Origin: Chloroflexota bacterium
GTDB taxonomy: Bacteria > Chloroflexota > Anaerolineae > Anaerolineales > DRMV01
Assembly (NCBI GenBank): GCA_013153335.1
Contig: JAADEP010000206.1
Span: 1-11,535 of the forward strand
Length of the DNA stretch: 11,535 nt
Direction: 5' to 3'
Below the pieces are notes generated by a model, which was given only the letters and a program-made list of their open reading frames with translations, had not been told where the DNA came from and did not search any database. Shown here one piece after another: positions 1 through 6,462 of the stretch. A program made the position numbers and the translations under genes. The first letter of the stretch is position 1. The number at the start of each line of letters is the position of its first letter.

Positions 1-456
1 ATCACCGCGCGGGTCAGCCGATTGGAGGATAAGGTCGCCCACATTAGCGAGCGCCTGGAGCGGCTCTCGGACACGGTCGGCTATACGTTAGAGAACCGAG
101 CTTTGATTGCTTTGCCGAAATTGCTGACCCAATATGGCATTGAAGTTACCGAGCCGTTGGTGCGCAAGTACGTGGTTGTCAAGAATCGCCAACGCCAGGT
201 GAACATCTATGGCCACGGTCGCCGCGGCGAGCAAGAGGTCTTGATTGTAGGCGAGGCAAAGGTGCGTCCTTCGCGTAAAGAAATTGCGCGTTTTGTGAAA
301 CTGGCCCGCATGCTCGCGGAGGCTGAGCAACGGGAGGCCGTGTTGTTGTTCGTGGCCCACGACTTCCCGCCGGTGATTGAAGAAGATTTGCGCGCGCAAG
401 GTATTCTGCCTATTTGGTCGTATGAAATCGAGCGGTTGCTGCTCACAACCCCATAG
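1..456 (+). CDS. PD-(D/E)XK nuclease-like protein with N-terminal coiled coil, 5' partial
   Basis: The reading frame is open from base 1 and runs to TAG at 454-456, so the start lies outside the window. A TTG at 22 sits inside the coiled coil and is unlikely to be the true start. The visible 151 residues begin with a heptad-like stretch (I-T-A-R-V-S-R-L-E ... S-E-R-L-E-R-L), followed by a helix containing LENRA. A compact alpha/beta core then carries VNIYGHG, a short turn, and VLIVGEAK. This resembles the strand-turn-strand ExK signature of restriction-endonuclease-fold proteins in the DUF3782/COG5493 group. The usual Asp of the first core strand is Asn here (QVNIYG). I recall Asn occurring in relatives, so this need not mean loss of activity. 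Function is unknown: a DNA-acting or structural role is inferred from the fold only. It lies 23 bp upstream of the dehydrogenase and may share its transcript. Confidence 0.7.
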   Translation: MTARVSRLEDKVAHISERLERLSDTVGYTLENRALIALPKLLTQYGIEVTEPLVRKYVVVKNRQRQVNIYGHGRRGEQEVLIVGEAKVRPSRKEIARFVKLARMLAEAEQREAVLLFVAHDFPPVIEEDLRAQGILPIWSYEIERLLLTTP

Positions 457-479
457 CACGGGGTTCCCCAGGAGGTCGT

Positions 480-1583
480 ATGGATATCGCGGTACCCCGG
501 GAACTACGACCGGGGGATTATCGAGTGGCCTTGACCCCGGTGGCCGTCCACGAATTGACTACGCATGGCCACCGGGTTTTTGTTGAGCACCAGGCTGGTA
601 CGGGGTCCGGTTTCGACGATCAGGCTTATCGGGAGGCTGGCGCCCAGATCGTCTATAGCCACGCGGAGGCCCTACAACGCGGCGAGTTGGTGGTCAAGGT
701 AGCCCGTCCCACCCAAGAAGAGATCGACCTTTTCTACGAAGGTCAGGTCGTATTGGCGTTTTGGCATCTGGCCTCAGCTCATCCTGCTAAGGTGCAGGCC
801 CTGATCCAACGCCGAGTCACGGTGTTGGCCCTGGAGACGGTGCAAGAGGACGACGGGTACTTCCCCTTGCTGCACCCCATTGGCAAGCTCGCGGGCCGTT
901 TCGCCCCTCATTTGGCAGGACACTTGTTGCGCAATGACGCGGGCGGCAAGGGTATCCTTTTGGGTGGCGTGCCCGGGGTTCCGCCCGCCGAGGTGGTCAT
1001 CATTGGCGTGGGTTCGGTTGGCACCGAAGCCGCCTTATCCTTCGCTCGTGTGGGCGCTTCGGTGTATGCGCTGGACCTCAACCCGCGCGCGTTAGAGCGG
1101 GTCGATCGCTTCTCGCAGGGGAAGGTGATCACGTTGACCGCGACGGCTGCCAACGTGCGTAAGGTGCTCACCTTTGCCGACGTGGTGCTTCTGGCCGTCA
1201 ATCGTCCCGGCTATCGCGCGCCGATTGTGGTTTCGCGTGAGGCCCTGCGCACGATGCGGCCTCGTGCCTTGCTGATGGACTTCGCGATTGACCAAGGCGG
1301 CGCGGCCGAGACGAGCCGACCCACGGATCATACCAATCCCACGTACGTGGTGGATGGCGTCGTCCACTATTGTGTGCCAAACGTGACAGGAGTCTTGGGG
1401 CGAACCGCAACCCATGTGATCAGCAACGCGCTGCTGCCTTGGGTTCTGGCCATTGCGAATCACGGCTTGGATACCGCACTGGATCAATACCCGGCTTTGC
1501 GCCGAGGCCTTCACTTGCGGGATGGGCGTATTCTGCACGATGGCCTTAAAGCTCGCTACCAGGCCGGGGGAGGCGTGGCATGA
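480..1583 (+). CDS. ald: Alanine dehydrogenase family protein (AlaDH/PNT)
   Basis: The 367 residues match the usual length of bacterial alanine dehydrogenase (about 370). That enzyme is cytoplasmic, usually hexameric, and interconverts L-alanine + NAD+ + water with pyruvate + ammonia + NADH. Residues expected in the active site are present: R15 in the DYRVALTP motif, K73 (VVKVARP), H96 (FWHLAS) and D271 (DFAIDQGG). The Rossmann NAD site reads G176-V-G178-S-V-G181, with D199 at the end of the next strand, which favours NAD over NADP. The segment normally written NMPGAVPRTST is divergent here (NVTG at 301-304, then GRTATH), so substrate preference is not certain; a related amino-acid dehydrogenase is possible. 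The start is set by GGAGG at 471-475, four bases before ATG. The stop overlaps the next gene's start as ATGA, pointing to coupled translation with the CoA-transferase. Confidence 0.88.
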   Translation: MDIAVPRELRPGDYRVALTPVAVHELTTHGHRVFVEHQAGTGSGFDDQAYREAGAQIVYSHAEALQRGELVVKVARPTQEEIDLFYEGQVVLAFWHLASAHPAKVQALIQRRVTVLALETVQEDDGYFPLLHPIGKLAGRFAPHLAGHLLRNDAGGKGILLGGVPGVPPAEVVIIGVGSVGTEAALSFARVGASVYALDLNPRALERVDRFSQGKVITLTATAANVRKVLTFADVVLLAVNRPGYRAPIVVSREALRTMRPRALLMDFAIDQGGAAETSRPTDHTNPTYVVDGVVHYCVPNVTGVLGRTATHVISNALLPWVLAIANHGLDTALDQYPALRRGLHLRDGRILHDGLKARYQAGGGVA

Positions 1584-2884
1584 AGTATTGGGAGCGGATT
1601 TACCACCAGCGGATGACCACCGCCGAGGACGCAGTCAAAGTTATTCAGTCAGGCCAACGTGTGTTTCTCACAGGGAACTGTTCCGTCCCGCAAACCCTGA
1701 TCCATGCCCTGGTGCAACGAGCCCGCGCGGGCGAGATCGAGGATGTGGAGTTGGTGCAAGTACTCACTGTGGGGGACGCGGAGTATGTACACCCGGACTT
1801 GGCTGGCCGTATTCGGGTCAATACCCTTTTTATCAGCGACAACGTGCGGCAGGCGGTTCATGAAGGTCGAGCTGACTTTACGCCCATTTTCCTGAGCGAA
1901 ATCCCCGCGTTGTTTCGGAGCGGCGAGCTGCCTTTGGACGTGGCCTTGATTCATGTTTCGCCGCCGGATGAACACGGGTTTTGCTCGTTTGGCATCGAGG
2001 TCGGCATCACCAAGCCCGCGGCTGAATCTGCACGCGTGGTGATCGCCGAGGTCAATGACCAGATGCCCCGTACTTTGGGAGATGCCTTTATCCACGTTTC
2101 GAAAATTGACCACTTCGTACCCGTATCCTATCCACTGCCTGAATTGCCCCAGGGGCAGCCAGGTGAGGTCCAAAAGCGCATTGCTGAACACATCGCCGAG
2201 CTCATTCCCGATGGCGCGACCCTTCAGCTGGGCATTGGCGGCATTCCTGATGCAGTGCTGCTCTACTTAGAGGATAAGCGTGACTTGGGCATTCATACGG
2301 AGTTGTTCTCCGATGGCGTTGTGAAGCTGGTCGAGAAAGGCGTGATTACCAACGAGCGCAAAACCTTGCACCGCGGGAAGATTATCGCAGGGTTCGTTTT
2401 GGGTTCGCAAGCTTTGTATGATTTCGTCGACAACAACGCCATGGTGGAGTTTCATCCAACGGATTACGTCAACGACCCTTTCGTGATTGCCCAAAACGAC
2501 AACATGGTCGCCATCAATTCGGCCATCGAGGTGGATCTAACCGGTCAAGTATGTGCCGATTCCATTGGCCATCGATTTTACAGCGGGGTAGGTGGCCAGG
2601 TGGATTTCATCCGCGGGGCCGCGCGCAGCAAAGGGGGCAAGCCGATCATCGCGTTGCCCTCAACGGCCAAGGGCGGAACCATTTCCCGCATTGTCGCGAC
2701 ACTCAAGCCCGGTGCGGGCGTGACCACCACTCGCAACGATGTGCATTATGTGGTGACGGAATATGGCGTGGCTTATCTTCACGGCAAGACCATCCGCCAG
2801 CGGGTTCAGTCCCTCATTCAGATCGCCCATCCAGACTTTCGGGCCGATTTGCGTCGGGAAGCGCGACGTTTAGGGTATCTTTAG
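1580..2884 (+). CDS. Acetyl-CoA hydrolase/CoA-transferase family protein (4-hydroxybutyrate or butyrate CoA-transferase-like)
   Basis: The 434-residue, two-domain protein belongs to the family of 4-hydroxybutyrate CoA-transferase, butyryl-CoA:acetate CoA-transferase and acetyl-CoA hydrolase. These move CoA between an acyl-CoA and a free acid through a glutamyl-CoA intermediate. The expected catalytic Glu is E241 in IHTELFSDGVV. It follows the GIGGIPDAV loop (219-226), a signature of the group. A glycine-rich segment, GVGGQVDFIRGA, lies at about 336-347, and the C-terminal part carries VTEYGVAYLHGKT (392-404). No signal peptide or membrane segment is seen, so it is cytoplasmic. The acid and acyl-CoA it uses cannot be read from sequence. 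It begins inside the stop codon of the dehydrogenase gene (ATGA at 1580-1583), so the two are likely made together. An amino-acid oxidation or fermentation step is inferred from this pairing. Confidence 0.9.
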   Translation: MKYWERIYHQRMTTAEDAVKVIQSGQRVFLTGNCSVPQTLIHALVQRARAGEIEDVELVQVLTVGDAEYVHPDLAGRIRVNTLFISDNVRQAVHEGRADFTPIFLSEIPALFRSGELPLDVALIHVSPPDEHGFCSFGIEVGITKPAAESARVVIAEVNDQMPRTLGDAFIHVSKIDHFVPVSYPLPELPQGQPGEVQKRIAEHIAELIPDGATLQLGIGGIPDAVLLYLEDKRDLGIHTELFSDGVVKLVEKGVITNERKTLHRGKIIAGFVLGSQALYDFVDNNAMVEFHPTDYVNDPFVIAQNDNMVAINSAIEVDLTGQVCADSIGHRFYSGVGGQVDFIRGAARSKGGKPIIALPSTAKGGTISRIVATLKPGAGVTTTRNDVHYVVTEYGVAYLHGKTIRQRVQSLIQIAHPDFRADLRREARRLGYL

Positions 2885-2903
2885 CCGCGAGTTCCTTTAC
2901 GGC

Positions 2904-4592
2904 TCATTCCCCCGTCGGACCGGATGAGTTCGCCTCCAACAAGCCTTGGCGCACCAAAAGAATAACTTGCGTCCCGGGCGGTCCTTCGAGGCGTTGAAAG
3001 CCGTACGCTTCGGGGTGGGCCAGCAACGCGCGACAAAAGGCCTCTTGACCGCGGCAGAAGAAATCCCCATCGGGCGGGGCTGCGAAGAGGATCGCGTCGA
3101 CCTGGTTCTGCGCAATGTAGGTTTCCAGGTCCACCCCCGGAGGGAGTCGATCCGGAATCGAGGTGAAATTCGGGCCGAAGTAGACCTCCCATCCCCCAGC
3201 GGTCAGGAGCATTTTGATGGGCCGATCCGGCCAGGGGAGCGAGCGGATCCAGTAGGCGGTTTCGCGAACGCGAAAACCCGCTTGCGGTCGCGAGAGCCAG
3301 GCGTGAATATCCCGGTCGAACACACTTTGGCGGATGGCAAAAGCACCCAAGAGGCTTAGGCCCAAGCTGGCCAGGAGCGCGTAACTTCGCCATTTCGGAG
3401 GGCTGTCTTCGACGCGAGGGGCAAACCACAAGCCCGCGAGCAGCCAACTGAGGACCAGCGCCGGCCAAAGGTAATGGTCGTGCGGGAAGATAAGCGTCGC
3501 GTTCCCGAGTTGGAGCGCGAGGGCGGTCAGGGGCGCAGGCGTTTCCATCCAAAACACTTGGTGCAGCATCGTCCGCCCTCGCCCCTGCCGGAATCGGAGG
3601 GCCCACAGCCCGAGCCCGAACAGTACCGTGGCGCCCCAGAGTGCGCTCAGCGACCAGCGCCCAATAGGTGCGCTCATCGCGCGTAAGAGCAGACGCTTTC
3701 GAATACGCGAGGGGATTTCCGCGCGGTTGGCCTGCATATGCGTGAGGACGGCTTGGGGATTGGCTTGGATCGCTTCGGGGAGGGAATGGACTGAGCCGAA
3801 ATATCGCCGGATGACTTCCGGTGCGTTGCGCCAAGGGTCTTGAACCTCGTCGCCTAGCAATTGCCGCCGAACCGCGAAGTGTTGACTGAACGCGTCCCAG
3901 CTACGGCTGGGTTGGATGGGTGGCCCCCACAGCACCCAAGGGAGCAGGCCGACCCCGAGCAAGAGCCCAGCGGTGCGTCGATGGCTCGAGGTCCAGCGCC
4001 CTTGACGGATCTCGCGCCATGTGAGAACCCCGGCTATCAGGCCGAAACCCAAGGCAGCCGCGAGCATCTCCGGCCGGACGTAAGCCCCCAGCCAGAAACT
4101 GAGCCCAAATGCGGCCCAGCGGAGCGCATCGCTGGGCCATTTCCGCCCCCAAATCCATCCCCACAAAACGAGCAGCAGAATGAGCATTCCGTGCGACACC
4201 CGGGGCCATACGACGCTGTTCCCCCGCATGAAAGTGAGGAACGCCGCAAAAAAGCCAGCCCAAAACGGATAGAGGCGCGCTCGTCGCCACGCCCAGTAGA
4301 GGGCGATGGGCAAGAGCACACCGGTAAGCTGATACATCCAGTAGTACAATGCGATGGGGTCTGGGATGGCTATGTGCCAGACCCAATATCCGAGGGAATA
4401 CAGCGGGCCATATCCGGGTAGCAGGTGCCACGGCGCCAAGCGCAACCCGCGAAGCAAATACGCGCTTTCATCCCATAGCTTAAGATCGTGCACTTTGGGC
4501 AAGGGCGAAAAGAAGAGCCATCCCAGTCCCAGAAGCAGGCCCACCCAAAGCAAATCTTGGAATCCGAGAAGCCACCGCTCACGTCGAGTCAT
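2904..4592 (-). CDS. Polytopic membrane protein, GT-C type (ArnT/PMT-like) glycosyltransferase-like
   Basis: The 562 residues have an N-terminal signal-anchor-like helix (about 8-29), many further hydrophobic helices to about residue 425, and a soluble C-terminal domain (about 426-562). Just after the first helix is LWDESAYLLRG with D41-E42. This acidic pair in the first external loop is typical of GT-C lipid-linked-sugar transferases such as ArnT and PMT relatives. HDHYLWPALV (371-380) sits at the start of a late helix. Sugar donor and acceptor are unknown; the assignment rests on topology and the DE pair. The frame is open further upstream, but I chose ATG at 4590-4592. It has an AAAGGGGG ribosome site at 4597-4604 and starts directly at the first membrane helix. 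A longer version would run antisense through most of the neighbour's 5' half. The stop lies 19 bp from that of the CoA-transferase, tail to tail. Confidence 0.75.
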   Translation of the reverse strand: MTRRERWLLGFQDLLWVGLLLGLGWLFFSPLPKVHDLKLWDESAYLLRGLRLAPWHLLPGYGPLYSLGYWVWHIAIPDPIALYYWMYQLTGVLLPIALYWAWRRARLYPFWAGFFAAFLTFMRGNSVVWPRVSHGMLILLLVLWGWIWGRKWPSDALRWAAFGLSFWLGAYVRPEMLAAALGFGLIAGVLTWREIRQGRWTSSHRRTAGLLLGVGLLPWVLWGPPIQPSRSWDAFSQHFAVRRQLLGDEVQDPWRNAPEVIRRYFGSVHSLPEAIQANPQAVLTHMQANRAEIPSRIRKRLLLRAMSAPIGRWSLSALWGATVLFGLGLWALRFRQGRGRTMLHQVFWMETPAPLTALALQLGNATLIFPHDHYLWPALVLSWLLAGLWFAPRVEDSPPKWRSYALLASLGLSLLGAFAIRQSVFDRDIHAWLSRPQAGFRVRETAYWIRSLPWPDRPIKMLLTAGGWEVYFGPNFTSIPDRLPPGVDLETYIAQNQVDAILFAAPPDGDFFCRGQEAFCRALLAHPEAYGFQRLEGPPGTQVILLVRQGLLEANSSGPTGE

Positions 4593-4596
4593 CGTT

Positions 4597-4604
4597 CCCC
4601 CTTT
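4597..4604 (-). promoter_or_regulatory. Ribosome binding site that sets the start of the GT-C protein
   Basis: On the minus strand this reads AAAGGGGG, four bases before ATG at 4592. It is a one-mismatch Shine-Dalgarno and supports the 562-residue start over the longer open frame. Confidence 0.6.
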
Positions 4605-4617
4605 GGGATGCAGGCCA

Positions 4618-4644
4618 ATTGTACCAAGCTGTCTTTGGGGTAAA
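4618..4644 (-). promoter_or_regulatory. Candidate promoter for the GT-C gene
   Basis: The minus strand has an extended -10, TGGTACAAT, with the TACAAT hexamer at 4623-4618 (five of six to TATAAT). A TTTACC -35-like hexamer lies at 4644-4639 (four of six to TTGACA), with a short 15-base spacer. Transcription would start near 4611, leaving a leader of about 20 bases. It is read by eye from sigma-70 consensus, and the -10 is the stronger half. Confidence 0.45.
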
Positions 4645-4646
4645 CT
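4619..4646 (+). promoter_or_regulatory. Candidate promoter for the tryptophan-rich membrane protein gene
   Basis: The plus strand has TTGTAC (4619-4624) and TAAACT (4641-4646) with a 16-base spacer. Both match the sigma-70 consensus only moderately. The start of transcription would be near 4653. The site interleaves with the opposite-strand promoter: each -10 covers the other's -35. Confidence 0.35.
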
Positions 4647-4679
4647 AGGCGGTGAGCTTTGGGTCGGAGGAACAGAATA

Positions 4680-5687
4680 ATGGCCTCGGTCGACGAATTG
4701 CGAACCCGGTTGCAGGCTGCCATTGCATCTGAGGACTGGCCTCAAGCTTTGCGGTGGTTGCGCGAGCTCCAGGCTTTGGACGCGGAGGCCGCTCGGCCTT
4801 TTGTCGCGCAGCTCTGGCAGGTGATTCACGAAGACCGTGCCCATCGCCAACAGCGCCTTGAGCAGGCCCTGGATCTGCGCGCGGCTGCTCAGGCCAACCG
4901 GTGGGCTTATGTCTGGGATACGCTGCAAGCTTTGTACCACGAAGATGCCGCTGCCGCGCGGCACGTGGCGCGGCTGTTGTTTGTGGATGAAGCGTATTTC
5001 TCCCATCAGCCCAAAGAGGGGATTCACCAGCCAAGTTTTTGGACGGTGTATTCCCGGCCCTGGGTGGTTCGAACTTACCACTTCGGCTACGGGCGCGCCG
5101 CGTTGGCCTCGCACTGGACGCGCCAAGGAGCGTGGTTGGCCTTGGCCGCGGTGTTGTGGGCTTCGCTGCCTGGATGGCGTTGGGCGTTCCCCGAAGTGGG
5201 GTTTCGTTTGGTCGCGGTACTGATGTTGCTTGTCGGCACGTTTTTCGCGCTTCGGTCTTTCGCCGAAGCCCCGCCTGATCGCGCACGTTGGTGGGAAGCC
5301 GCGCTTGGACTTTGGGTCGCCGTAAGCTTGCCTTGGCCTGGGACTGCTGCTTGGCTGGTCGGGTTGTTGGTACTTTTCTTAGCCCTGCTTTCCGCGTGGG
5401 CCCAACATTGGGGGTTGCGCGCTTTGGCGCGCCTCACTCGCGCGCTCGCCTGGGGCGCGAGCTTAGGTTGGGCTTGGGCCGCCGGGCACGACCAAGGCTG
5501 GCTTGTGGCCTTGGGGGTGCTTGGGCTTTCAGTCCTCGCGTGGAGCCTGGCCCAATTCTTGGCGCAACGCGCGGCGCCTGCCTGGGCGCGCTATCGGCCC
5601 ACGCCCGGTTATGGCGGGTTATGGGGATTGGTCGGGCTCGTCCTGGGGTTCGCGGCCTTGGTTTTGGGTTTGATGCGTTGGCGGTAA
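4680..5687 (+). CDS. Tryptophan-rich integral membrane protein of unknown function
   Basis: I do not recognise this 335-residue protein. Residues 1 to about 145 are soluble and mostly helical. Short repeating helices (DWPQALRWLRELQALD, then NRWAYVWDTLQALYHED) are reminiscent of TPR-like pairs, but I cannot name a domain. From about 150 on there are roughly six or seven hydrophobic segments (near 150-168, 174-192, 205-218, 223-241, 255-268, 273-297, 313-331), with a short basic end (MRWR). There are 27 tryptophans, about 8% of residues, which is high. No catalytic motif or signal peptide is evident, and the N-terminal part is probably cytoplasmic. The start is ATG at 4680, nine bases after GGAGG (4666-4670); an in-frame TTG at 4659 lacks such a site. 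The gene is divergent from the GT-C gene, and its last 69 bases overlap the antisense RNase gene. Confidence 0.75.
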   Translation: MASVDELRTRLQAAIASEDWPQALRWLRELQALDAEAARPFVAQLWQVIHEDRAHRQQRLEQALDLRAAAQANRWAYVWDTLQALYHEDAAAARHVARLLFVDEAYFSHQPKEGIHQPSFWTVYSRPWVVRTYHFGYGRAALASHWTRQGAWLALAAVLWASLPGWRWAFPEVGFRLVAVLMLLVGTFFALRSFAEAPPDRARWWEAALGLWVAVSLPWPGTAAWLVGLLVLFLALLSAWAQHWGLRALARLTRALAWGASLGWAWAAGHDQGWLVALGVLGLSVLAWSLAQFLAQRAAPAWARYRPTPGYGGLWGLVGLVLGFAALVLGLMRWR

Positions 5688-6398
5688 CGCGCGAACTCGG
5701 CGGAAGAGCGCGAGCAGCCGTTCCACGTGACTCCCTCGCCAATAGATGCGGCCGCAGCTCGGGCATCGGTGCACCTCGGTGTGCGTTTCCCGCACGTCGG
5801 CCGGAACCCGCTCGGCCACGCTCGTGACCGGCACGCGATGAACACGTGTATTGCACTGGGGGCAGCGCGAAAAGGGTTTGGCCCAACGCCAAAGCGCGTA
5901 GCGCTGTACCACCTCCGCGAGTTGCTGCTCTGGTTCGAGCGCGCGAACCCAATATCCGCCCTTGACCGCGCGGCGTTTGAGCAACCCTTGGTCGCGCGTT
6001 AAGAGCACGCGGCCTTGGGATGCATAGCCGGCCAGGGTCGCGTCGTCCCAATTGGAGCTATAAAGCACGTCATACCCTAAAAGGCGCAGATACGCGGCCA
6101 AACGTCCCAAATGCCCATCGAGCACAAAAGCCGGTGGCTCATCGTGCGGCCAAGCGCCGCCCGGCGGGTAAGGATGGAGCACGTATGTCGCTCCATCACG
6201 CGGGAGAGCCCGCCAATTCACGGGATATCCTTCGAGGGTTATCTGCGCGACTTCGGGGTGTGGTATACCTAGATGGTGCTCGACCACGTGTTTTATTGTC
6301 TGGTCCGCAGGCACGTCAAGTTGAATGGGTTGTTCACGATGGGATTGGGCGAGGAAATCTTGTAATTCGCCCTTCACCCAAAACCAAACCTGGACCAT
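5619..6398 (-). CDS. Mut7-C RNase (PIN fold) with N-terminal ubiquitin-like domain and zinc ribbon
   Basis: The 259 residues show the three-part architecture of Mut7-C ubiquitin/RNase proteins (DUF82 family). Residues 1 to about 78 form a ubiquitin/MoaD-like beta-grasp domain (QVWFWVKGELQDFL ... YPVNWRALPRDGATYVLHP). Residues about 90-155 are the PIN-type Mut7-C domain: FVLDGHLGRLAAYLRLLGYD with D94, the NWDD pair D118-D119, and LLTRDQGLL with D136. These acids are expected to bind metal for RNA cleavage. A zinc ribbon follows, with CPQC (C179, C182) and CPSC (C212, C215). The true RNA target is unknown for this family. Residues 238-259 are a Pro/Gln-rich tail beyond the normal end of the domain, encoded antisense to the neighbouring gene. 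The start at ATG 6398 has a GAGGAAGGGA ribosome site just upstream. The gene is divergent from prmA. Confidence 0.88.
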   Translation of the reverse strand: MVQVWFWVKGELQDFLAQSHREQPIQLDVPADQTIKHVVEHHLGIPHPEVAQITLEGYPVNWRALPRDGATYVLHPYPPGGAWPHDEPPAFVLDGHLGRLAAYLRLLGYDVLYSSNWDDATLAGYASQGRVLLTRDQGLLKRRAVKGGYWVRALEPEQQLAEVVQRYALWRWAKPFSRCPQCNTRVHRVPVTSVAERVPADVRETHTEVHRCPSCGRIYWRGSHVERLLALFRRVRALPPTHQTQNQGREPQDEPDQSP

Positions 6399-6462
6399 GG
6401 TTCCCTTCCTCAGCTCGAGATAAGGCCTATTTTAGGATTCGCATTTTGAGGAGGAGGCATGG
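6399..6462. promoter_or_regulatory. Divergent intergenic region between the Mut7-C RNase gene and prmA
   Basis: These 64 bases must hold the starts of two opposite transcripts. On the minus strand TAAAAT (6434-6429) is a five-of-six -10 match, but no good -35 stands at the right distance. On the plus strand TAGGAT (6433-6438) is a weaker -10. A strong purine-rich ribosome site, GAGGAGGAGG (6448-6457), lies five bases before the prmA ATG at 6463. Confidence 0.3.

Noticed and set aside
88..459. Minus-strand 123-residue frame antisense to the nuclease-like gene
   Set aside because: The plus-strand frame is open to the window edge and carries a recognisable nuclease-like core, whereas the antisense product shows no motif.
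2883..2904. Possible terminator between the CoA-transferase and GT-C genes (AGCCG ... CGGCT)
   Set aside because: The stem is only five pairs with a 12-base loop and there is no T-run on either strand.
2881..3834. A 317-residue minus-strand open frame
   Set aside because: It is a shadow of the GT-C gene in another frame, rich in Arg, Pro, Ser and Gly, with no domain; such frames are common in GC-rich DNA.
3861..4421. A 186-residue plus-strand open frame
   Set aside because: It lies antisense to the GT-C membrane helices and is a low-complexity Pro/Glu/Gln product with no motif.
4593..5126. Upstream extension of the GT-C protein to 740 residues
   Set aside because: The extra 178 residues have no membrane or domain character and run antisense through the well-supported 4680-5687 gene. 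The ATG at 4592 has its own ribosome site and begins at the first membrane helix.
5288..5827. A 179-residue plus-strand open frame
   Set aside because: It is out of frame with the tryptophan-rich membrane protein, crosses its end, and then runs antisense to the RNase zinc ribbon; no ribosome site or domain.
5434..6051. A 205-residue minus-strand open frame
   Set aside because: It is a frame shadow of the Mut7-C RNase gene and of the antisense of its neighbour; composition is Arg/Ala/Pro-rich without a recognisable fold.
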